Counted from the stretch's first letter, positions 24,501 through 37,900 are shown. The stretch is 64,000 nt of DNA from Eudorina sp. 2006-703-Eu-15 (GCA_003117195.1 BDSI01000038.1:496001-560000), one strand, 5' to 3'. Numbers and translations: made by a program. The notes: generated by a model from the letters alone, not told the origin.

Positions 24501-25887
24501 TGCGCAGCACGGCTCGTGCACAACAAACGCCACAACCAAGCCACGAGAAACGCATTGAAGACACAGTAACACACAGAGAACGACCTTTCCGTTACGGCTG
24601 GGCTCTAGCAACCCTTGGCCGGCATCAGATGTGTACCACGCACCGTCCACCCCTTACGTCGATCAAGACGGCAAAACCCCGAAAAGCCACCGAATGGGCA
24701 GTAGTTGTTCGGGGCGTAGACGTCGCCGTTAACGTGCGGCGTAGCACCGAGCCCCCCGTATGTCAATAAAGACAGCGAAACCACAAGAGCACCAAACCGA
24801 CAAACGCCGACGTTGGGATGGACGAAGAAGGCCAAGCGCTGACCCAGACGAAAGCAGTAGAAGCTGATGCGTTCAGATAGTGCACCGAGCCCCCACCCCC
24901 ACCACCACCACCACACAGGTACACATAGGTGCGGGCGGGCGGGTTGCAATTCTAAACACATAGGTGCACACACGTTCAACCCACGCGCCCGAGGGAACCC
25001 ATTTCTCCCTGTTCGAGAGACCAACCGGCCAGTAGGTGCAGGCCATGTCAAGGACGAGAATTTCCTCGCCGCCCCATCGCGCATTTCCTCGAGGCCTCCA
25101 GCAGGCTCGGGCGGCTATCAACGCCCACAAAAAAAACTTTGCACCAGCTATGTACGGATTCGGCGACGCATAAATCTCTCGCGGATGTGCCACCCGGCGA
25201 CACGCCCGTGAGCGACCGCGCCGCAGGTCAAGCACCACGCGGGGGTCGCATGCCCCCCTCCCTGGAGCCAAACGCGACGGCTCCGATGGTCCGGTACGTA
25301 CGCGTCCTGCCGCCCGCCCGTCCTCACAACTCGTCACGAACGCACATGAGCCTCAGCTGCCATGCACGCGGCGCAGTGAGATCCGCGCGGTTTGCAACGG
25401 AGGTCTCAAGTTAACTGCAACTACAATATGGATACATGCTAAGCGGGGCGGAACCTTTCTCCGACTTTCTCCAGCAGCACATCCGCAGCTGTGCAGGCTG
25501 CCTACATCACATCACATCAGAACAACGGGCACCAGCACCAGCACCAGCTCCCACCGTCCCGACGGCCGGGCCGATGCTGTCCCACACCCACATCATCACC
25601 GTCCGGCACTCACGATTGATGCCGCCGCCAACAGACAACGACTCGAGGCTATGACTCCGGGCACTCCTGGGCACGGGCACGATGGCAGCAGGCCCTCCGC
25701 TGACCACGCCGTCCTCCCCAGCTACAGCATACACAGCACAGACACGCGACCCACCTCGTCAACATCATCATCATCATCATCCGCGGGTCCACTGCAACAT
25801 CCTTGATAGTAATAACATCATCGTCACCATCTTCGCTCCTCCCCAGGCTCCACGATGCCACAAAATCCCCGATTCCGGCCGGCCCCG
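21508..25887. other. Intergenic region, no supportable gene; simple repeats and dispersed elements
   Basis: About 4.4 kb between the converging 3' ends of the NRT2-like gene and the low-complexity gene. No open frame has credible splice sites or a recognisable motif. One minus-strand frame at 22656-23156 has mixed composition but no start, splice or family support. The region includes the CA-rich tract at 23753-24125, a GATA/GATG tract near 24389-24412, two copies of dispersed family B (about 24650-24695, 24760-24805) and one of family A (about 24935-24960). Confidence 0.4.
23753..24125 (+). repeat. (CA)n-rich tract with interspersed family-A-like fragments
   Basis: Repeated acacac runs (near 23753-23773, 24010-24050, 24075-24105 and 24120-24130) separated by short fragments such as ttttctaaacacac and gcttttctccttgctaacac, the latter present twice (about 24058 and 24106). 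It looks like a decayed, locally duplicated simple-repeat array. Confidence 0.8.
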
Positions 25888-28800
25888 TCAGTCCGACGCA
25901 TCCATCGCCTCCTCGTCGTCGTCTGGATCGTACCGAGGAGGCGGCTTCCGCGCGGCGACCTTACCCGCCGGATGAGATCCGGGCCGCATGCCGGCGCCGG
26001 GCCGCCGCAGACCAGCCCCGCCGCCGCCGCCCACGCCGGCCGCGGCGGCGGCCGCCGCCTGGTCCATCAGGGGAGCTTGTCCCATACCGCCGGGGGCCCC
26101 CCGCTGCTGCTGCTGCTGCTGCGGCGGCATCGGCATCCTCGCGCCCGGTGGGAGCATCGGCGACGGCATTCCCGGCTGCCCCATCTGCGCCATCAACATC
26201 TGCATCTGCAGCCCCATCATGGGGGACGGCCCCATCATGGGCGGCGCCCCGCGCCGCGTCGCGGCGGCGGCGGCCGCCGCCGTCCACGCGCCCGGCGCGC
26301 CGGCGGCGCCGGCCATGCCGCCAGGCCCCCCTCGTGATCCGGCTGTCGGAGACCCCAAGCCCCCCAGCGGTGACGCCAACCCAAGGCCGCGCCTCGATGG
26401 GACCGGAAACGCGTCCAGCAGGTTGGCGTACGCCCGCTCGGTGTTGAGCATGGCGTCGTCGAAGTCCTCCGGACCATACGGCCGCATCGCAAGCGCCGGA
26501 TCCAGTCCAGGGGGCCCCATGAAGGGAAATCGGGCGCCCGGCGGCGGCAGGTATGTGCCGGGTGGCATGCCCATCGGCGCCGGAAACGGACCGCCCGGGA
26601 AGAGGAGCTCCTCGCGCGGGAATGGGCCTGCTGGGCCGGGCCCTGCGGTGTGGAGTGGATAGACCCGATCAGGGCGCGCAAGGGACGGAAAAGGCGAGTT
26701 TCGTGATGGACGGTCGAAGCGGGTGAAGGAGGTGAAGGAAGAGGCGGGGGCAGCGGGGTGCAAGAGCGGTCGCTTCTAATTCAACGTGTTCGCCCACACG
26801 GCCTTGCTTTACGCTTTGTGGAATAGAAAGAGGACGTTCGCCATTCTGGGATTCTTGGGGACTCCACTCACCGTCGCTGTACTCCTCCTCCTCTCCCTCT
26901 CCCTCCTCCTCCTCTCCCTCCTCCTCCTCTCCCTCCTCCTCCTCTCCCTCCTCCTCCTCGTCCTCCTCGCCCTCCTCCTCACTGCTCGCCCGCGCCGCCT
27001 CGCCCTCCGCCGCGCCATCCGCTGCCGCGCGTCGCCGCCGTGTGGCGCCCACACGATTCGCAATCTCCAGTCGGCGGGACGGCGCGCGCCGTCGGGAACT
27101 CCTCCTCAGGCCCACCGCGCTGATCGGAGCTGCGGCCAGCTGCGGTGGTGGCGGCGGCGGCGGTCGCCGCGGTCGCAGGCCCCCCCGCCCCCCAGTCGCC
27201 GCCGCAGCAGTCGCTTCCGCTGGCGGGTCTTCATCGTCGCTGGCATCGGGCCCGCCGGCAGCGGCTCTGCTGCGCCCCGCGGCGCGCGGCAACCTACCGC
27301 CGACGCCGTACCCAGCTGCCGGCGCCCCGCGGCCCGTCCCTGCGCCCGGCCCCGCTCCGTCAGACGCAGGGCCTCCCGGCAATGAGGAGGGCGGTCTGCG
27401 GCCCCTTCCCGCGGCGCCGGCACCCGCCGCTGCCGCTACAAGGATCGCCGCTGCCTGCTCTTCGCTGCTGATCTTGCCACCCGGGGGCTCTTGTCCCGGA
27501 GCCCCGCCGCTGCCGCCGCCGCTGCGAACCGCCTTCACGGGCCGCGGGGCGCCTCCCTCCTTGCCAGCGCCCGCCAAAGGCGGCAAGCATGCGGTGGGGG
27601 CCCCCGACGGGTCCCGACCCACGGGCCCATGCGCGCTACTCTTGGCCAGTTGCCCGGGGGGTCCTCCTCCTGCCCCTTCCGAGCCCCTGCCCTGCCCACT
27701 CCCCGGGCTGGTCCCGTCAGCATCCTTAGTTCCGGCGCCCCCGCGTGGCCCGGGCAAGCCGGCGGCGTGAGGCCCCGCGGCGGCAGCGCGGCGGTTGCCG
27801 CCGAGGGAAAGCCCCGGCGGACTCCCTGCTGCCGCCGCGGCAACCAGGACGTCAATACCGGGCGCGCCGCTGTTGGTCGTGGGGATACCGCCGCGGGCGC
27901 GTTTGCCTGCGGCGTCAGCGCCCGTGATACCGCGCTCCGCCGCGGTTGACTGCGCAACCACCCGCGGCGGCGGTGGGAGCATCAGCCCCTCGTCTCCAGG
28001 CCCGTAAGGCCCGAATGGAGGCCCTAGGGGCCCCATCGGCCCTCCCGGCCCTAGGGGCCCCATCGGCCCTCCCGGCCCTAGGGGCCCCATCGGCCCTCCC
28101 GGCCCTAGGGGCCCCATCGGCCCTCCCGGCCCTAGGGGCCCCATCGGCCCTAGGGGCCCCATCGCCGCCGCCGACGGCCCTAACGGACCCATCGCCGCCG
28201 CCTGGCCTAGTTGGCCCATCGCCGCCGCCGGGCCTAGAGGGCCCATCGCCGCCGCCGGGCCTAGGGGACCCATCGGGCCCCCCTGGCCTAGAGGGCCCAT
28301 CGGGCCCCCCTGGCCTAGAGGGCCCATCGCCGCCGCCGGCCCTAGGGGCCCCATTGCTGCTGCCGGCCCCAGGGGGCCCATCGCCGCCGCCGTACCTAGG
28401 GGGCCCATCGGCCCCCCCTGGCCTAGTTGGCCCATCGCCGCCGCCGACGCCAGAGGCCCCATCGCCGCCGCCGGGCCCAGGGGCCCCATCGCCGCCGCCG
28501 GCCCAAGGGGCCCTTGCGGCCCTAGGGGCCCAAGCCCCGGTATCCCAAGGGCCCCCAACGACGCCGGTGGCCAAATACCCGAGGCTGCAGCTGCCAGCGC
28601 GCCCAGCGGCAGCCCACCGAACGGAAGATTGGCCAGGGCTTGCAGACCGCCCAGGCTGAGGCAGCTGCCGCTGGTCAGTGGCATTTCACCGATGGGCACG
28701 TTGCTTGGGGCCATGTCCGCCGAGGGAAGGATGCCGAGTGGCACAGCCAAGCACAGGAAGGGCGGGCCGCCGTCCGGCTGCATGGCGCACAGGATCGGCA

Positions 28801-31800
28801 GAGGCACAGGCAGGAAGAGGCCATTTGGTAGAAGGAAAAACGCAGAAATAGACTCAAGACACAGTTGACATCACCAGGTTGAGCGGTAATCCTTTGCGAA
28901 TCCGAACTGAGCACCGAGAATCCCGCATTCGTTGAACCTCAAACGCGAGCAGCGAAACTCGGAACCGACATTAGTGTTTCTGCCAGCCGCCGACAGAACA
29001 ACCCCAGGACACGACGCGTGGCGTGAGCAGGGCAGTACACGGCACGGCAGGAATAACAAACAACTCCAGGGAAGGTTAGGGCACATGACACATGACACCG
29101 GGGGGCTCACCGGTCGCAGCAGCACCATCGGTGGGTCGGATGCGCCCGGCCGTAGCAGACCATCCAGCAAGGCCGCAGCGGCCGGGTCTATTACCGGCGG
29201 CAGCCCCACACCCCACGGCAGCGGCAGCAGCGGCCCCCGGCCCAGAGACGGTGGCTGCGACAACCCCGCCGCCGCCCCCTTCTTCGGCCCAGGCCCCCCA
29301 CGCTGCCGACTGGGATCGCCCTCTCGAGCGTGTTCCTCGTCCGTCTCCTCCGACTCTTCCTCCGTCTCCTCGTCCTTCTCGGCGGCGGCGGCGGCTGCCG
29401 CCAGCGCGGCTGCGGCCGCCTGAGAAGCCTTCCGTCGCGGCCGCTCCCTCACCGCCGCCGCACCGTTCGCAGCCGCTGCAACCTCCCGCTCCCGAGGAAA
29501 GTCCTTCGTCCCCAAGGGGATACCGCCCCGCGCGCTTTTCAGCAAGGCCGCCACCGAACCGACTTGCGCTGCTGCTGGTGCCGCTGCCGCCGGCGCCGCA
29601 GGGGTGCCACCTTGCGCCGTACCGCGCCCCGCGTCGCTTCTCAAGGGTGCCGTCGGCGTCGGCACTGCCGCTGCTGGTGCTGCCGGGGCCGGCGCTGACG
29701 CCGCCGCCGCCAACGCCACGTCCTTCTGTGCCGTTGGCGGCTTGCCATGCAGCAACCGGAGCCGGTCCTCCTGCAGCCGCTGCACCTCCCTCTGCAGCTC
29801 TTGGACCTGCTGCCGCAACCTCGCCTGAGCGCTCTGCGTTGGCGAGGACGGCCGGGCATCTTGGCCCTGGTGGCTGGGCTGCTGCTGCGGCGGCTGCGGC
29901 GGCTGGGGGAATCCTTGCTGTGGCCATCGGAGCGGGAGCAGCAGCTCCTGCTGCTGCTGCAGCAGTGGCTTCGGCTGCTTCTGGTCCTGCGCACGCTGTT
30001 TGGACGCCTGGGAAGGTTCCAACGCAGAATCCTCCAGCAGGGGCAGCTGCCCCTGCAAGGCCACGAGTTGCTGCAAGGCTAACCGGTCCTGCGGCAGCAA
30101 CGGACCCCGGGCAAGGAGGGGCGGAACCCGCTGCTTGGCCCCGGGCGCATCAGACTGTGTGGCCGACCTCGGCCCACCCCGCTCGCCCTCCGAGTCGAAC
30201 AAGCCCTCGCGGCGGGGATGGCCGCTGCGCAGGGTGGCCAAGGGTCGATGTTTGGGCCGCTTGCTGCTGTCGCCGGGGCCGGTTGTCGCCCCAGGCTCGG
30301 TCGGCTGTGCAGCAGGCGGCGGCCGCTTGCGGTTGCCGGCGACGGCGACCGCTATAGCCGGTCGCGATGACGGATCCTGCGCTGAAGTGGGCCGCGGCTC
30401 TGGAACCTTCGGATCCTCCCCAGTCATGTGCAAGTCGCCGTCGTCATCCGCGGAGATTCTGGCTTCTCCGTGGTGGCCGCGGCCATCGCCGCCGCCGGCC
30501 TCGGCATCCACGTCCATGGCCGCAGCGGCGACGGCCCCAGCGTCCACCGCAGCGCAGAGCCCATCTCCTTTGCCAGGCGACCCCTCATCCGCTGCAGCCC
30601 CCTGGACCTGCCCTCCCGCGCCCAGCACTTCCGTAGAGCCGGCGTCCGCCGGCTGCTCACCAGCTACCCCACTGGCCGTAGCCGGCGTGGGCGAGGCGCC
30701 CCCGGCCACGGGCTTCAAGCCAGATACAACCTGCTCCGCCGCCTTATCCGAAGTTGTGCACCGCGAAGCCTGCCCTGCCGTGGCAGCGCCCGCCGCAGCA
30801 GCATCCCCCCCAGCTTGGGTGACGTTGGAGGGAAGGGCGACTGGCGCCGCGTCTGGCTGTTCCGCGCCTTCGTGGTCTCGATCTGGCTCCTCCCCCGCGT
30901 CCTCCTTCTCGCCCTTACCATCCTTATCCTGACTTGGGCCACCACCCTTCCCATGCGCAACCAGCACCTGCCTCAGGCGCTCCTGCAGCTGCCGACGCTG
31001 CAGCTGTTGGTGCTGGTGCAGCAGCGCCAAGTGCAGTTGTTCTTGTGGGTTCAGTCGCTCCGTGATCTGGGTCAGCGCCGCTGGGCCCAGGGGCCAAGGC
31101 TGGCCGTTGAGCTGAAGCGGCGTGCCCGCGGGGGGGATCACCACGGGCGTAAGCACCGCGCCCGGGGCCACTGGCTTCTCCGCGGCCTTCGCCGTTGGTT
31201 TCATCACCGCGGCCAGGGCAGCTGGGTTGATGACCACGGCTTGGGTTGCTGGCTTTATCACCGCGGCCAGGGCCGCTGGATTAATTACCACGGCTTGGGC
31301 CGGTGGCTTTATCGCCGCGGTTGGGGGCGCTAGCCGCTCCGCAGCCGGGGCCACCGGGCGCTCCGCAGCGATGACGGCTTGCTGCTCCGCAGCTGGGGAC
31401 GCCAACCGCTCCGCAGCCGGGACGGCAGCTGGGGCCGCTAGTTGCTCCGCAGCAGCCACTACCCGCTCCGCAGCCGGGACCGCAGACCGCTCCGCAGCGA
31501 TGACCGCTGGCCGCTCCGCAGCCGGGCCCGCTAGCCGTTCCGTGGCTACGATCCCTGGGCCTTCCACAGTTGGGGCTGCCAATCGCTCCGCAGCTGGGGC
31601 TGCTAACCGCTCCGCAGCTGGGGCTGCCAACCGCTCCGCTGCTAACCGTTCCGCAACTGGGGCTGCTAACCGCTCCGCAGCTGGGGCTGCTAACCGCCCC
31701 GCAGCTGGGGCTGCCAACCGCTCCGTAGCTGGGGCTGCTAACCGCTCCGTAGCTGGGGCTGCTAACCGCCCCGCAGCTGGGGCTGCCAACCGCTCCGTAG

Positions 31801-32503
31801 CTGGGGCTGCTAACCGCTCCGTAGCTGGGGCTGCTAACCGCCCCGCAGCTGGGGCTGCCAACCGCTCCGTAGCTGGGGCTGCTAACCGCTCCGTAGCTGG
31901 GCCCGCAAACCGCTCCGCAGCTGGGGCTGCTAAACGCTCCGCAATCGAAGCTGCTGGCCGCCCCGCAGCTACGGATGCTGGGCACTCCAGATCTAGGACC
32001 GCTGGCCGCTCCGCACCCGGGCCCGCTGGCCGTTCCGTGGCCATCGCTGCGGCCCCAGCCGCAGCCATATCGTCGAGGGGAACGAAGCCGGTATCGCTGT
32101 CGGCAGCAGCTGCAGCCGTGCCGGCTGCAGCGGCCAATTCCACGTTCTCAGCATCAGGATCATAAGTGCGGAGCACTGCATTGTAGGCCTTGACTCGAGC
32201 CACATCATCGTGCTCTCGGCCTTGCACGGCCATCGCATACGCGCGCAGCAGGGAGCGGGGGCCCTGTCGGGTAGCTCGAAGGGTGCTGTTGTATATGTTC
32301 TGTCGGACAGGGAGCAATTTGGGCGGGTGTCAACGGATATATGATTATATGATTGTGTGGGATAGGGGGGTTCAGCTTCACCCGTGGCCACTAACCTGGC
32401 AGTCCCTACCTTCCCCGGTATTTCGGGGCACCCTCATCCGGTCTCCCATGCCGACTTCTCCGAAATCAGTGCTCTTCCCGGGTTCAGCACCCACCACCGG
32501 CAT
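25888..32503 (-). CDS. Uncharacterised low-complexity repeat protein (about 1985 aa)
   Basis: Four exons join in phase on the minus strand: 32396-32503, 29111-32299, 26872-28777 and 25888-26642. The first ATG (32503, [18 protein letters not shown]) is preceded by an in-frame stop. The best-ordered part is near residues 30-90 ([20 protein letters not shown], then a mixed charged stretch), which I cannot assign to a family. Next come about 20 copies of an Ala-rich octad like RLAAPATE, Gln/Leu-rich helices ([19 protein letters not shown]; a coiled-coil-like [19 protein letters not shown]), a collagen-like zone of [18 protein letters not shown] repeats, basic patches ([12 protein letters not shown]), an EEEEGEEEE acidic tract and a Met/Gly/Pro-rich tail ending [13 protein letters not shown]. 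Composition suggests a nuclear or scaffold protein. No function can be given. Confidence 0.65.
28010..28520 (-). repeat. Coding minisatellite, collagen-like GPLGPGGPM units
   Basis: Tandem 27-base units of the form ggccctaggggccccatc plus a variable ggccctccc or gccgccgcc segment. Read on the minus strand they encode G-P-L-G-P-(G-G-P/A-A-A)-M blocks inside exon 3 of the low-complexity gene. The first units (28020-28140) are nearly identical, implying recent expansion. Confidence 0.9.
31330..31960 (-). repeat. Coding minisatellite, RLAAPA(T/A)E octads
   Basis: 24-base units such as cgctccgtagctggggctgc encode the octapeptide RLAAPATE or RLAAPAAG/E on the minus strand. Between about 31680 and 31900 three octads form a 72-base higher-order unit that repeats with almost no changes, so the array grew by duplication of triplets of units. 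Confidence 0.9.
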
Positions 32504-34935
32504 CCAGCGGAATCTGCCGAATCAACTAAGGCGTCAACTCCGCTCCTGGTCAGCTCGCAGGTCACTTTAATCGGGTCCTTCACCGTCCATCGACATGGGG
32601 GCACCCTTGCCCTCTAACTATCGAGGGTCTTTGGCCCGCTCTCGGTCGGGGGTGGGAGACGGCATAAACCTCCGCGCAAACGACGAGATGGTGGGCCGGA
32701 TTGAAGCATTGGAATGCGCAGCGTGTCCAGCAGATGCGCTGTGAAAAACAATGCAGCTCGGCTGGAACTGCGGGGTTCTTGACCTCTGCGGGGCCCCTGT
32801 TCAACAAAACCATTGGAAGGAGGAGACCGGCTGCCCTGTGCACGTGCAACGTTTGTAGCTTCCTCATAATTCAAACGTGCTTCACAGGCTATAACCTGAA
32901 TCCGCTGTGACGCCGTTTTCACTCCGATTCAGCGGCTCGCAAGCGGATTTGCATTAGCTTTCTAGATGCCAGGTAAATAAACACTTCAAATAGTCTACCA
33001 GTACGCAAATCTTATAGAACAGGATGCTGAATGCCTCATCGACCAGAGGGTGTTAGCGGGAGCACCCCCACTGCAGGCTGTGCCAAGCCTGTTGTAATTC
33101 ATGTATTGAAAGCCTGTGCAAGTACTGAACAGCCCGCCCCAGCGCTGCGCCTGTTAAAAATTCCCAAACCGTCCATGGTCTGCAGTGTGTACGCTCACCT
33201 TGACCTCTCCAGAGGTTCGTCCTGGAAGGTGCTTAGCGATAGCACTCCACACGTTACCATGGATTGCATGTTTCTCCGCCAAAATGCTTTCCTCATCCAA
33301 AGTCCACGCCGGACGCTTGCGACGCTGCGAGAGGCGGCGGCAGAGTTACAACGAGTTTAAAGTCAGTCTAGCTGAGCAATAGGACAGGTTACACGTTCGG
33401 GGCGCCGTTTCGGTCCACGTCCAGACCTTTCTCCTTTGGTCCTTGAGGCCACGTAAAGGCCGACCGGCTGAATGATCAGGATCGTCAGACAAGCTCGCAG
33501 AGAAATCGCTTTCTGGCATTGCCCCTGCCACCCAAGTGCCGAAAAAGACCGAGATAAGTTGCGGTGCGCGATATCGTCTCAAAATAGAATGCAATAATTG
33601 TCCATGGTGATCCTTAATTATAAGCAGCGAATGTTTAAGGGCAAAGTTATGTAAATCGCGTTTTGACAACGACAAGTTTTACAGACATGTCCGTACGAGC
33701 ACCACCGTAGAGAAGAGAAACTACATGACGCCAACAAGCCATAACTTTCAGCGGTGCTGCATCTGCTGCGCTGTGCTCCCAAATGATTCTCTCGTCACTT
33801 GGAACAGTATTGTTTGCGCCGTGCAAATTGACTTCCTCGTATCTTTGGGATTCTTATATACACGCGACAGATAGAAGTAAATATATTTTTTCGGGGGTGT
33901 CCTGGCTCATGGGGGCTCCGTGAGCAGAATCACGAGCGTGGGTCACGCGCGTTTGAAGCTGTGCTGCGCAGCATACTGCCAGACTTTTCCAACAAATTGA
34001 TCTCTCTACCCAGCGTTGAGGCTCTTAAAGCACAGTGTTGCCTTGATGGAAACAACCAGCCGTACCGGCATCAAAACTCTTTGTGTGCCCAGCACGATAT
34101 GCCTGCTTGAAATCACGGATACGTTTCAAGGATTTGAATCGCTTTCCCATGGATTTATGAAAGCATCATGACAACAAGTCGCTGGCAGCTCCACCAAAAC
34201 CTCTCAAAAACCGTTATGCTTTAGGTTGGGATGTTATCATTACAATGCTGGTGAACCCATGTGTGCTTTGTCGTTGGCGGGGCGGGGTGTAGTACATGGC
34301 GGTATTCCGTCCCACCTACCCAACGTCATCTAGTCAAACATCATTCGCCAAGCATATATGCATAAGCTTGTCACTACATCCCATGTCCGATCTCGCGCGA
34401 GTAACCCCCGCACAAATCTGGGTGAGAAGAAAGAGCTTCACCAAACAGGGTCTGACCTGCACGTTGCGGAAAAACCTGGGCAGTGGGGGACACCAGCAGC
34501 ACGACCCAACTCCGCCGACGCTCCTCCCCGCCCATACCGCGTGGCATTCGGTCGTGCAAACGGCACAAGCGACAGCACACGCTCCGATCGTGCCATGCCT
34601 CTGACCTACCTGCAACCGCAACCATCAGCCGTCACGTGTTTCCAGGCCCTGCAAGCCACAACTGCCGCTCCAACTCCCCTGCCCGTCACTTCCTCTTCAA
34701 CATCTCTCCCTCAGCTGACGCTTGCAGTGCCCAACTACCGGCCCCTCCTGACTCCCCCGGTACGGCAGGCCCTTGCCGCTCCCAGCTGCTGTAACTCCCA
34801 GCCGTGGGCGCAACTCCCAGCCGTTGCATGGGAAGCATGCGACTCCCAAACCTCGCCAAAACCCCACCGAACGCCCAACCCCCTTTCTCCGCCCCGCCAG
34901 CCTCGTCCTCACTCAGGCCGCGGCGCCCCGTGCTC
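32504..34935. other. Intergenic region, no supportable gene
   Basis: About 2.4 kb between the start of the low-complexity gene and the DEG5 stop codon, both minus-strand. It should hold the promoter of the former and the 3' UTR of the latter. A minus-strand polyadenylation-type signal (TTACA on the plus strand) occurs near 34237. The central part (33600-34300) is A/T-rich compared with its surroundings. Open frames are short and unconvincing. Confidence 0.4.
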
Positions 34936-37900
34936 TCATTTCTTCCCGTACGGATTGCCGTACACGATTATCTTGGGCACCAGGTCCAGCAGCAGCTCCA
35001 CCGGCAACGCGAAGCCCACCCCGCTGCCCCGCGCCTGCCAGGTCAGGTCAACGGCGGGGACGCGACGGCAAAACCCGCACGGTCAGCCTGTCCGTGCGTC
35101 TCATGTCAAGGTCGATGTTTATGCCATGTATATGTCTGTATCTGTGCATATGTCGGTGTGGGGGCAAACATGTCACGGGGCGCGCGGCGCCCGGAGGTCC
35201 AGGGGGGTTCAAGAGGAGGTCCAGGGGGGTTCAAGAGGAGGTCCAGGGGGGTTCAAGAGGAGGTCCAGGGGGGTTCAAGAGGAGGTCCAGGGGGGTTCAA
35301 GAGGAGGTCCAGGGGGTTCAAGAGGAGGTCCAGGGGGGTTCAAGAGGAGGTCCAGGGGGTTCAAGAGGAGGTCCAGGGGGTTCAAGAGGAGGTCCAGGGG
35401 GGTTCAAGAGGAGGTCCATGGGGGTTCAAGAGGAGGTCCATGGGGGTTCAAGAGGAGGTCCAGGGGGGTTCAAGAGGAGGTCCAGGGGGTTCAAGAGGAG
35501 GTCCAGGGGGGTTCAAGAGGAGGTCCAGGGGGGTTCAAGAGGAGGTCCAGGGGGGTTCAAGAGGAGGTCCAGGGGGGTTCAAGAGGAGGTCCAGGGGGGT
35601 TCAAGAGGAGGTCCAGGGGGGTTCAAGAGGAGGTCCAGGGGGTCTGGGGGGCTGCCGGTGGCAGGCAGGAGCTGCGGCCCCTGCTGGTGAGACTTCGCGC
35701 TCCAGGCCCCTGCTCTGCCACACGGCGCTATCTCCGCTTCCTTCCCCGCCCCTCGAATCCATACCCCTCGAATCCGTACCAACCGCCCAACCCCCAACGA
35801 ACCCCAACCACCTCCCCATCCATCGGAACCCAACCCAATCCACTCAACCAAGTAGAACTTTACCGCATCCAACGCAGTCCAGTCCAACCCAATTCAACCC
35901 AAACCCGACGCTACCAACCCAACCTACTCCTACCCATCCCGAAGCAACCTAACCCATCCACCCAGAGAACAACCCAACGCAACCCAACCCAACCCAACCC
36001 AACCCAACCCAACCCAACCCAACCCAACCCAACCCAACCCAACCCAACCCAACCCAACCCAACCCAACCCAACCCAAACAGTACAAATCAACAGCAACCC
36101 CGGGACATACCGAGCTGCTCTGCGCCGCCCCGACCGCCGTACTGAGCCCCACGAGCCGCCCGAAGGAGTCCACCAGGGGACCTCCCGAGTTGGCCGCGTT
36201 GATCACCGCCTCCGTCTGCGGCAAGGAGGATGGGAGGGTAAGCAGGAAATGGGTAGACATTCAAATTAGAAAGGGTCGGAGGGGGAGGGGATGGCACCGG
36301 GCAGACGAGGAAGAGGAGAGGGTCAGGGGGTTAGGTACGGGGCTAGAGGGTCGGGTTGATTGCGAGGTTGGGTGGGCGCGCGTGCACGAGGTCGGTTGTC
36401 ATGTGCCCAGAAGAATAGGGGGGACTGCCTCTGGACAGACAGACGGGGGGTGCGGGTGCGAGGGTGGACAGGGCCGACCGGGCCGACACGGCCGACAGGG
36501 CGGACAGGGTATACAGGGCCGACACGTCAATGGTGGTTCAGCAACAACACAAATTGTGATGTACGAGGTAGTGGGGGGCCCGGGGGACAGAGGCGGAAGT
36601 GCCACCGGGCAGCCCCGTGTGTGACGGACGAGACTGCCCCACCCCTGGGCGGCGGCTGCAGCGCCACGACCCTGAGCGGCCTCGCAGGGACTCCGGTCTG
36701 CTCTCTCTCTCTCTCTCTCTCTCACAATCTCGTGCGGCCGCGCGCAGTCCCACAGCCGTCTGACGAATGTACGATGTCGTACCTGTACGACACCGTAGAT
36801 TCGCGCGCCCACGGGCGAGGGTATACTCCTCCCGAGTCCGCTGACCAGACCCGCGGAGAGCGAGCGGACGGGGGCGGCGGGGTCCGCCGCCACACAGCCC
36901 AGCGAATATACGAACTGACCCACCTGGGGACGCAGGGGAGGGAATAGGAAATTGGCAGACATGTTTATACGCAGGGGGGGGGTCTCGAACCGGGGTTTTG
37001 GAAGGGGGAGGGGCCTCGGGAAGGGGACCCACGCGGGGTAGTCACACCACACAAGTGGGACCCAAATCTGCAACTCCGACCCCGACCCAGAAGCAGAACT
37101 CAAAACCCACGTCACAGAATCCTAAGGTTTTGGCCACGCGACGGAGTCGAACGGTGTTTTGCGCAAGCGCTTGCCCAAGAGACTTTCCCCTGCCCCCTGC
37201 CCCCCTGCCTCCTCCCCCCTGCCCCCTCCCCCCCCTGCCCCCTGACCCCCTCCCCCAGCCCTTTTTTACTCTGGCAGCAGCGAAGCATGAATATGTCTAC
37301 CGATGTCCTATCTCCCCCTTCCCCTCTCGCTCCCCCTGCCCCCGACGCACCTGCAGGTCCCCGGGTCGAGACACCCGGATGGGCGTCAGCGACGGCAAGA
37401 CAGCCCCGCCGACGGCGCCGCCGTCCCCATCGCCGCCGCCACCACCGATGCTGGGCGGCGGCTGCGGCTGCTGCGAGGCGGCGGGCGGCAGCAGGCGCAG
37501 CACGGCGAGGTCGTGGAGGCTGTCGCTGCCGGCCACCCGGGCGGGTAGGGTGACGAAGGCCCCGGTGGCGGCGTCCTGCACGGTGACCTCCAGCAGCTGC
37601 GGACAGGGGCGGGGACGCCGGGGCGGGCTTGGGGTTGGGGGGTTGAAGAAACCCGGGAACCCGGGGTTGGGGGATTAAATTGGAAAGAGAAAAGAAGCCC
37701 CGAAACGAAGGCTTGGGGGGTTGCGGATATGGGCCGGGTCGAGTGGTCGGCAGTGGGATGAGGGGGTCGGGGGGGCCGTGGGGAGCGCGCGGAGGCGCGC
37801 GGAGGTCCCGGGGGCCGGAGGAAGCGGTAGACCTGTGGGTCGGGCGGCGCGGGGGAGGGCGACGGCGCGAGGTCCGCGTAGTGCGTAGTGCGTGCCGTGG

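Noticed and set aside
28020..28659. Plus-strand Pro/Leu ORF opposite the GPLG repeats
   Set aside because: The minus-strand frame connects through consistent splice junctions to both neighbouring exons, while the plus frame has no such context.
35945..36078. AACCC array as an interstitial telomere
   Set aside because: Volvocine telomeres are TTTTAGGG-type; a pure pentamer without T4 or A4 blocks is an ordinary satellite.
34358..36145. Plus-strand 595-aa ORF and overlapping frames with GGFKRRSRGVQEEVQ repeats
   Set aside because: They are translations of the 21-22-bp minisatellite and AACCC array in the last DEG5 intron. All three frames are open, which is a repeat artefact.
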